Made by a program: the position numbers and the translations under genes | Assembly: GCA_027000765.1 (NCBI GenBank) | Contig: JALTNJ010000248.1 | Coordinates: 1 to 9,917 of the forward strand | Reading direction: 5' to 3' | DNA: 9,917 nucleotides | From: Nitrososphaeria archaeon | Lineage (GTDB): Archaea > Thermoproteota > Nitrososphaeria > Geothermarchaeales > JDFR-13 | The notes under the pieces: generated by a model | Database searches by the model: none | The model's input: the letters and a program-made list of their open reading frames with translations, nothing else | What the model was told of the DNA's origin: nothing | Shown: in pieces, positions 6,724 through 9,917 of the stretch | Numbering within the stretch: the stretch's first letter is position 1 | Layout of the letters: every line of letters begins with the position of its first letter

Positions 6724-6861
6724 TTAGCTGTCACCATCAACATTTCATTATATCAGTACCAATACAATAGTTGTCCACATAATATTATAAATAAAACCTA
6801 TAAACTTAAGGTTGTTATGTCGAAAGACTATTTTAACTTTTCTATTTAGCCTTTAAACCAC
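6724..6861 (-). promoter_or_regulatory. Promoter-containing gap upstream of the CBS-zinc-ribbon gene
   Basis: This 138-base gap is very AT-rich. Read on the minus strand it has GGTGA at 6731-6735 as ribosome site and two TATA-like stretches, TTATTTATAATATT (about 6781-6794) and GATATAATG (6746-6754). The first would give a leader of roughly 40 bases that includes the ribosome site; the second would start transcription too close to the gene. It also holds the 3' end of the NFACT-gene transcript. I saw no convincing C/D-box RNA, tRNA or hairpin, and the only plus-strand reading frame here is a short unsupported one. Confidence 0.4.
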
Positions 6862-8757
6862 CTACTTAACAATCACACGTAGTGATGATTTGCCAGGAGG
6901 TAAATATGAGATCACTAAATTATGGTAATACTCCTCAAGCTCACCAACTAGTTCTAAAAGCCCTTTTTCCTTTATCGCCTTTATCACTCTCTTAGCTATT
7001 TCAGACTTTTCTAAATCACCGGGTGTTATTTCAAATATTAAATCTCTAAAGCAATGCTCCTCCACAGCGGTAGGAGGCCCGATAAATAGCTTTTTATTAT
7101 CTTTCTTTACTCCAAGCCAAAGTTTCAGGGGTATCTTCCTTAGGTAGTTCTTCTTACCGTATATCATAAATGCCCCTTTCTTAAGATACTCTCCGGATGG
7201 CGCTTTCTTAGAAACTTGCTCTGGGTAAACATAATAAACATCAAGAACGAGTATCTTATCTCTCCATGCTCTACTAAATGATGCCGTGAATATAGCTGTC
7301 TCCATGATATCCTCCTCAAGCGCGTCTTTCCTACCACTTTTTAATATGACAAATGGGCTTCCATAATACTCACTATGAAATACAATGTCGTTTTTCTCCA
7401 TATACTTCCTAATTATTATTTCATTTGTTGTGGCATCTCTACCTCCTATCGCCATCAACCCATTTTTAGTTATAAACCATCTAAATTTCTCGTACCATTC
7501 TTTTTTCTTCATAACAATCTTCTTCATCTCCAATGAAGGTGCCTTCTCAACTTCCTCATCCAGCTTCTCAACTCTCATTTGTAGCTCTCTAAGTTTCTCA
7601 TCTATTTTCTCCAGCCCCTTCTTTCTTCTTTTATATTCTTTATCATAAACTAATCCAATGGCCTGAAACGGATTCATGTCAAACCTCAAGGAGATCGTTA
7701 CGTTGTCATTAAGTGGGTAGTGAACAACCTTCCTAGCATAATCTACATGTAAATCTGTTTCTTTCCCCTCCCTACATCTCTGGAAGACCTCCGTGAGTTC
7801 ATCAATCTTCTGATATAAAGTAGGAAGCATTTCGTCTAACACTTTTATTTCATGCTCTAGCTGGATTTTATTCTTCTTTAATTTTTCTATCTCTTCCAGT
7901 AACTTTCTTCTTTTTTTAGTTAATTCTCTATTTAACTCTTCATTTAACCGTCTTTTTAGATAATCTTCGGAAGCTTCAAAAATATTATTGTAGCTGGCCA
8001 CTGGCTTCTTATGCTTAGGTTGATAGGGTAATAATATTACTCTATTTTCTTCTTCAATAATACTATAGCCCTCTTCTCCCTTTTCAGCTACCTTTATGAG
8101 CTCTAGTACCTTATTTAAGAACTCATGTCTTTTTCTCTCTTCGTCAACTTCTGGATCTATCCGTGACAATGCTTCTCTAACAGTATACTTATCTAAATTC
8201 AATACACGATAGTAATCTTTCTCTTTATTTATCTTATTTATTATCTCCTCATGATCAGTATCTGATAGCAATAGTGGATTAAATCCTCTAGAAGGGGGAA
8301 GTGTATAGAATCCATTTCTCTTTAGTTCCCGATGCCTAACTTTAATCTCCTTCTCTAAAGCAATTATTCTATTTTCTCCGTCGGCTATTATTGAATTACC
8401 TCCTCCAAATATCTCGACATAAAACATGTATCTCCTATCGTACTTTCTACACGTGAACCTGATTATCCTCTCAAAATTTGGAGTATCCACTTCCTCTATT
8501 ATACTATTTTCCAACAACTCCTTGGCCTCTCTTACCCACCCTGGTTGATTCTCTAAGGTATTTAATCTAATTAATGTAGGCAGTAGAACCTCAAGAGAAT
8601 AATTATAAAAAATTGAAAGGTTTCCCTGAGCAGAATGTAAAAGTACCTGATAATTTCCTCTCTCTACTGCACGTATCTTACGGATTCTAGTTATTTTCAT
8701 TCTTTTAAGGAAGTTAGCGACTGAGTATAGTGTTATAGCAGGGATCATACCAATCAT
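6862..8757 (-). CDS. NFACT-family protein (RqcH / Rqc2 / NEMF homologue, ribosome quality control)
   Basis: NFACT proteins bind stalled 60S/50S-peptidyl-tRNA complexes and, where active, add C-terminal tails to the stuck chain. The 631 residues read as a diverged NFACT-N domain (about 1-165, with GGGNSIIAD and FYTLPP), a helix-hairpin-helix-like part (190-230), coiled coil (265-330 and 370-420) and a clear NFACT-R/DUF814 domain (421-631). The NFACT-R domain has WFITKNGLMAIGGRDATTNE, RKYMEKNDIVFHSEYYGSP, SRAW, and VYPEQVSKKAPSGEYLKKG. No NFACT-C domain is present. At the position of the tail-synthesis Asp-Arg pair the sequence reads F95-E96-R97. ATG 8757 is used; ATG 8748 is possible. No ribosome site is visible, but a TATA-like element near 8786-8795 would give a nearly leaderless message. 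Its 5' end faces the EMC6-like gene. Confidence 0.9.
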   Translation of the reverse strand: MIGMIPAITLYSVANFLKRMKITRIRKIRAVERGNYQVLLHSAQGNLSIFYNYSLEVLLPTLIRLNTLENQPGWVREAKELLENSIIEEVDTPNFERIIRFTCRKYDRRYMFYVEIFGGGNSIIADGENRIIALEKEIKVRHRELKRNGFYTLPPSRGFNPLLLSDTDHEEIINKINKEKDYYRVLNLDKYTVREALSRIDPEVDEERKRHEFLNKVLELIKVAEKGEEGYSIIEEENRVILLPYQPKHKKPVASYNNIFEASEDYLKRRLNEELNRELTKKRRKLLEEIEKLKKNKIQLEHEIKVLDEMLPTLYQKIDELTEVFQRCREGKETDLHVDYARKVVHYPLNDNVTISLRFDMNPFQAIGLVYDKEYKRRKKGLEKIDEKLRELQMRVEKLDEEVEKAPSLEMKKIVMKKKEWYEKFRWFITKNGLMAIGGRDATTNEIIIRKYMEKNDIVFHSEYYGSPFVILKSGRKDALEEDIMETAIFTASFSRAWRDKILVLDVYYVYPEQVSKKAPSGEYLKKGAFMIYGKKNYLRKIPLKLWLGVKKDNKKLFIGPPTAVEEHCFRDLIFEITPGDLEKSEIAKRVIKAIKEKGLLELVGELEEYYHNLVISYLPPGKSSLRVIVK

Positions 8758-8820
8758 AAGATTTAATTTGTATAGTTATTATTAGGTTTAATAACAATCA
8801 CTGTTAGGTGTATATTTAGT
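8758..8820. promoter_or_regulatory. Divergent promoter between the NFACT gene and the EMC6-like gene
   Basis: Only 63 bases separate the two starts. On the minus strand GTTATTAAACC (8785-8795) is TATA-like and correctly placed for a near-leaderless NFACT transcript starting near 8764. On the plus strand GTATAGTTA (8770-8778) could direct a start near 8800, before the AGGTG ribosome site at 8806-8810. The two core promoters would overlap, so the genes may compete or be expressed together. This is judged by eye from consensus and spacing. Confidence 0.4.
8806..8810 (+). promoter_or_regulatory. Ribosome binding site of the EMC6-like gene
   Basis: AGGTG lies ten bases before the ATG at 8821 and supports this start for a gene short enough to be doubted otherwise. 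Confidence 0.5.
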
Positions 8821-9108
8821 ATGAATCCCAAGGATAAAATACATTACACCCGTCTACTCCTCTCTATAATCGGCGGCCTGATAAGCGGAATATTTAAATT
8901 CGCTTTAGAAACTGCTGGAGAAGCGATTATGCTGATGGTTCTCTTTTATATATTTAGCCTGTATATTGTAGTTTACCTATATAAAATCCGTCCTAATGTA
9001 GTCCCAGAGATATCTCTAAAGAACATCTTTATTGATGGTGTAGGGACTTTTGTAATCACTTGGCTCTTTCTCTGGGTATTGATCTACAATATACTCCTAA
9101 TTATTTAG
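8821..9108 (+). CDS. Small three-helix membrane protein, probably EMC6-like
   Basis: The 95-residue protein has a short polar N-terminus (MNPKDKIHYTR) and three predicted membrane helices at about 11-27, 35-55 and 70-93, with a charged loop between the second and third. RLLLSIIGGLISGIFKF has the Arg, Ser and small-residue Gly-x-x-x-Gly spacing seen in the first helix of the EMC6/Rab5IF family. Archaeal members of that family pair with EMC3/YidC-like insertases in putting small proteins into the membrane. The assignment rests on size, topology and this one stretch, so it is tentative. It is divergent from the NFACT gene and its last eight bases overlap the end of the convergent small basic gene. 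Confidence 0.72.
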   Translation: MNPKDKIHYTRLLLSIIGGLISGIFKFALETAGEAIMLMVLFYIFSLYIVVYLYKIRPNVVPEISLKNIFIDGVGTFVITWLFLWVLIYNILLII

Positions 9109-9421
9109 AACGCATCCTCTTGGTTAGGAAGTCTTTCCAAGCATAGAAATATCCTTTTTCAAAGTCTGGTAAAAAGGGGTTCTCTAGGTTTCTTTTAATT
9201 ATTTTTAGGAGTTCTTTAGCTTTTTTCTTATCTATCTCCTTAGGATTTATCGAATATTTCTTTCTTCTTCTCTGTAGTATCCCCCTCATGCCATGAATAT
9301 ATCCTTTAATCACCTTAGTTTTCTTTATCTTCTCTATTTCACGGTTCGCTGTTTCCATGTCTATTTTTTTATCTAGAATACCATAGAATATTTCCCTCAT
9401 TCTCTTCATTGAGGAAGTCAT
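9101..9421 (-). CDS. Small very basic protein coupled to a RadA-like gene, function unknown
   Basis: I do not recognise this 106-residue protein. It is rich in Lys and Arg, mostly helical, and carries basic patches KIKKTKVIKGYIHGM (31-45), QRRRKKY (50-56) and KKKAKELLKIIKRN (64-77). A more aromatic C-terminus follows (NPFLPDFEKGYFYAWKDFL, about 81-99), ending in KRMRSK. There are no cysteines, membrane segments or signal peptide. The composition suggests nucleic-acid binding, which is an inference. Its ATG at 9421 overlaps the stop of the RadA-like gene (ATGA), and AGGAGGGG sits 11 bases upstream, so it is surely translated with that gene and may act with it. ATG 9409 is an alternative start. 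Its 3' end overlaps the EMC6-like gene by eight bases on the opposite strand. Confidence 0.75.
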   Translation of the reverse strand: MTSSMKRMREIFYGILDKKIDMETANREIEKIKKTKVIKGYIHGMRGILQRRRKKYSINPKEIDKKKAKELLKIIKRNLENPFLPDFEKGYFYAWKDFLTKRMRSK

Positions 9422-9917
9422 ATGTCGCTAATCCCCTCCTCATTAATTTTGAATAACGCCGTCGGTTTTAAACCATAAGGATCAATAGCCCTAAAGAAAT
9501 CTGTTTCCTTAGTTAGACTGATAAGTTTATTAACCATACTACTTTGGGCCAACCCCCCATATGGTTCATAGGCTTCTGCAAAAACATCATGTAGGACTCC
9601 ATATATTCTAACAGTCAACACGATAGGTATAGCAAGCTCTTCCTTTATATTATGTAGTTCTAGCAAAAGCTTTCTAGTATATGAATGTATTGCTCTAGGA
9701 TCTCTCCTATTTATCTCCGCTCTTATTATCTCTGTGAAGTTATCTATCACAATTACATTTACATTCTCTTCCTCCTTTTTCTCAAGGATCTTGTTTATGA
9801 GCATAGATAGATGAGTTGCCCCTTTTACACGGGAATATCTAACATGTTTTATATGCTCCTTCTTACCTTTTTTTTCAAGAAGCCTAAGTAATAACCCAGG
9901 GTTAAAATTCCCTTCTC
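9418..9917 (-). CDS. RadA/RadB-type recombinase paralogue, C-terminal part (5' end outside the window)
   Basis: The frame stays open from the stop at 9418-9420 to the window edge, giving about 166 residues of a longer protein. An internal ATG at 9804 is not the start. The order of elements matches the RecA-fold core of archaeal RadA: EGNFNPGLLLRL (compare TEGTFRPERI), KHVRYSRVKGATHLSMLI, Walker B VNVIVIDNFTEIIRAEI, PIVLTVRIYGVLHDVF at the place of RadA ITNQV and loop L2, EPYGGLAQSS (compare PIGGHILAHS), and a last strand ALFKINEEGISD (compare VFSITEKGIED). The TNQV motif is lost, so it is a paralogue and not the main RadA. Archaeal paralogues of this kind help load or regulate RadA in homologous recombination. 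The Walker A region is out of view. The stop overlaps the start of the small basic gene. Confidence 0.8.
   Translation of the reverse strand, partial: EGNFNPGLLLRLLEKKGKKEHIKHVRYSRVKGATHLSMLINKILEKKEEENVNVIVIDNFTEIIRAEINRRDPRAIHSYTRKLLLELHNIKEELAIPIVLTVRIYGVLHDVFAEAYEPYGGLAQSSMVNKLISLTKETDFFRAIDPYGLKPTALFKINEEGISDI
9433..9440 (-). promoter_or_regulatory. Strong ribosome binding site before the small basic gene
   Basis: AGGAGGGG on the minus strand, inside the end of the RadA-like coding sequence, lies 11 bases before the ATG at 9421. It is among the strongest such sites in the window and indicates that the small downstream gene is real. Confidence 0.6.

Noticed and set aside
6595..6849. Plus-strand 84-residue frame running from the CBS gene into the gap
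   Set aside because: It lies mostly antisense to the CBS gene start and its promoter, has no ribosome site and no recognisable feature.
6724..6861. C/D-box small RNA or tRNA in the largest gap
   Set aside because: TGATG- and CTGA-like words occur but not with correct box order and spacing, and no cloverleaf or GC-rich stem is seen, which would be expected of a stable RNA in a thermophile.
7385..7648. Plus-strand open frame with a hydrophobic Phe/Ser-rich product
   Set aside because: It is antisense to the Lys/Glu-rich coiled coil of the NFACT gene, which creates Phe/Ser/Leu codons on the other strand; it is not a real membrane protein.
9418..9804. Complete 128-residue gene starting at ATG 9804
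   Set aside because: The frame continues open to the window edge and the upstream residues (EGNFNPGLLLRL and onwards) match RadA, so the ATG is internal and the gene is partial.
1..9917. CRISPR array, insertion sequence, integrase or attachment site
   Set aside because: No repeated spaced units, transposase or integrase motifs, or flanking inverted repeats were seen; gene content and packing are those of core chromosome.

Overview
The window looks like chromosome from a hyperthermophilic or thermophilic crenarchaeon (Thermoprotei, perhaps Desulfurococcales-like). The evidence is an AT-rich sequence with abundant AGA/AGG and ATA codons, a short archaeal-type PurA, archaeal families (DUF373, COG1340 coiled-coil protein, a RadA/RadB-like recombinase, an NFACT/RqcH-type protein), strong GGTG/GAGG ribosome binding sites mixed with apparently near-leaderless starts, and very tight gene packing. 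The genus is an inference. No mobile element, CRISPR array, tRNA or rRNA was seen, and the region reads as core archaeal genome.

Region 1 (1-3642, plus strand) is one compact operon. It holds the C-terminus of a probable GPN-loop-type GTPase, a stand-alone beta (ATP-grasp) subunit of ADP-forming acyl-CoA synthetase, a long coiled-coil COG1340 protein, a DUF373 membrane protein and a cis-prenyltransferase (UppS type, making polyprenyl phosphate lipid carriers). Genes 1-2 and 2-3 share ATGA stop/start overlaps. The DUF373 and UppS genes overlap by 14-20 bases, so translation is probably coupled.

Region 2 (3647-5753) holds a divergent pair sharing an 88-base promoter region: a HypE-like/AIR-synthase-related protein (minus) and adenylosuccinate synthetase PurA (plus). 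The HypE-like protein lacks the C-terminal cysteine tail of true HypE. PurA carries a Thr where most family members have Glu in the GDEGKGK loop.

Region 3 (5764-6723, minus) is a two-gene unit: a protein with two CBS domains and a C-terminal zinc ribbon, then a small helical protein of unknown function behind a strong ribosome binding site.

Region 4 (6862-9108) is a head-to-head pair: a 631-residue NFACT-family protein (RqcH/Rqc2/NEMF-like, ribosome quality control) on the minus strand and a 95-residue three-helix membrane protein resembling archaeal EMC6-like proteins on the plus strand. The NFACT N-terminal domain is diverged, and the Asp-Arg pair needed for tail synthesis elsewhere reads Glu-Arg.

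Region 5 (9101-9917, minus) is the C-terminal part of a RadA/RadB-type recombinase paralogue, running off the window end, followed through an ATGA overlap by a small very basic protein of unknown function. The best candidates for undescribed biology are this recombinase-paralogue/basic-protein pair, the NFACT variant next to the EMC6-like gene, and the CBS-zinc-ribbon/helical-protein pair. None amounts to a clearly novel multi-gene system from sequence alone.
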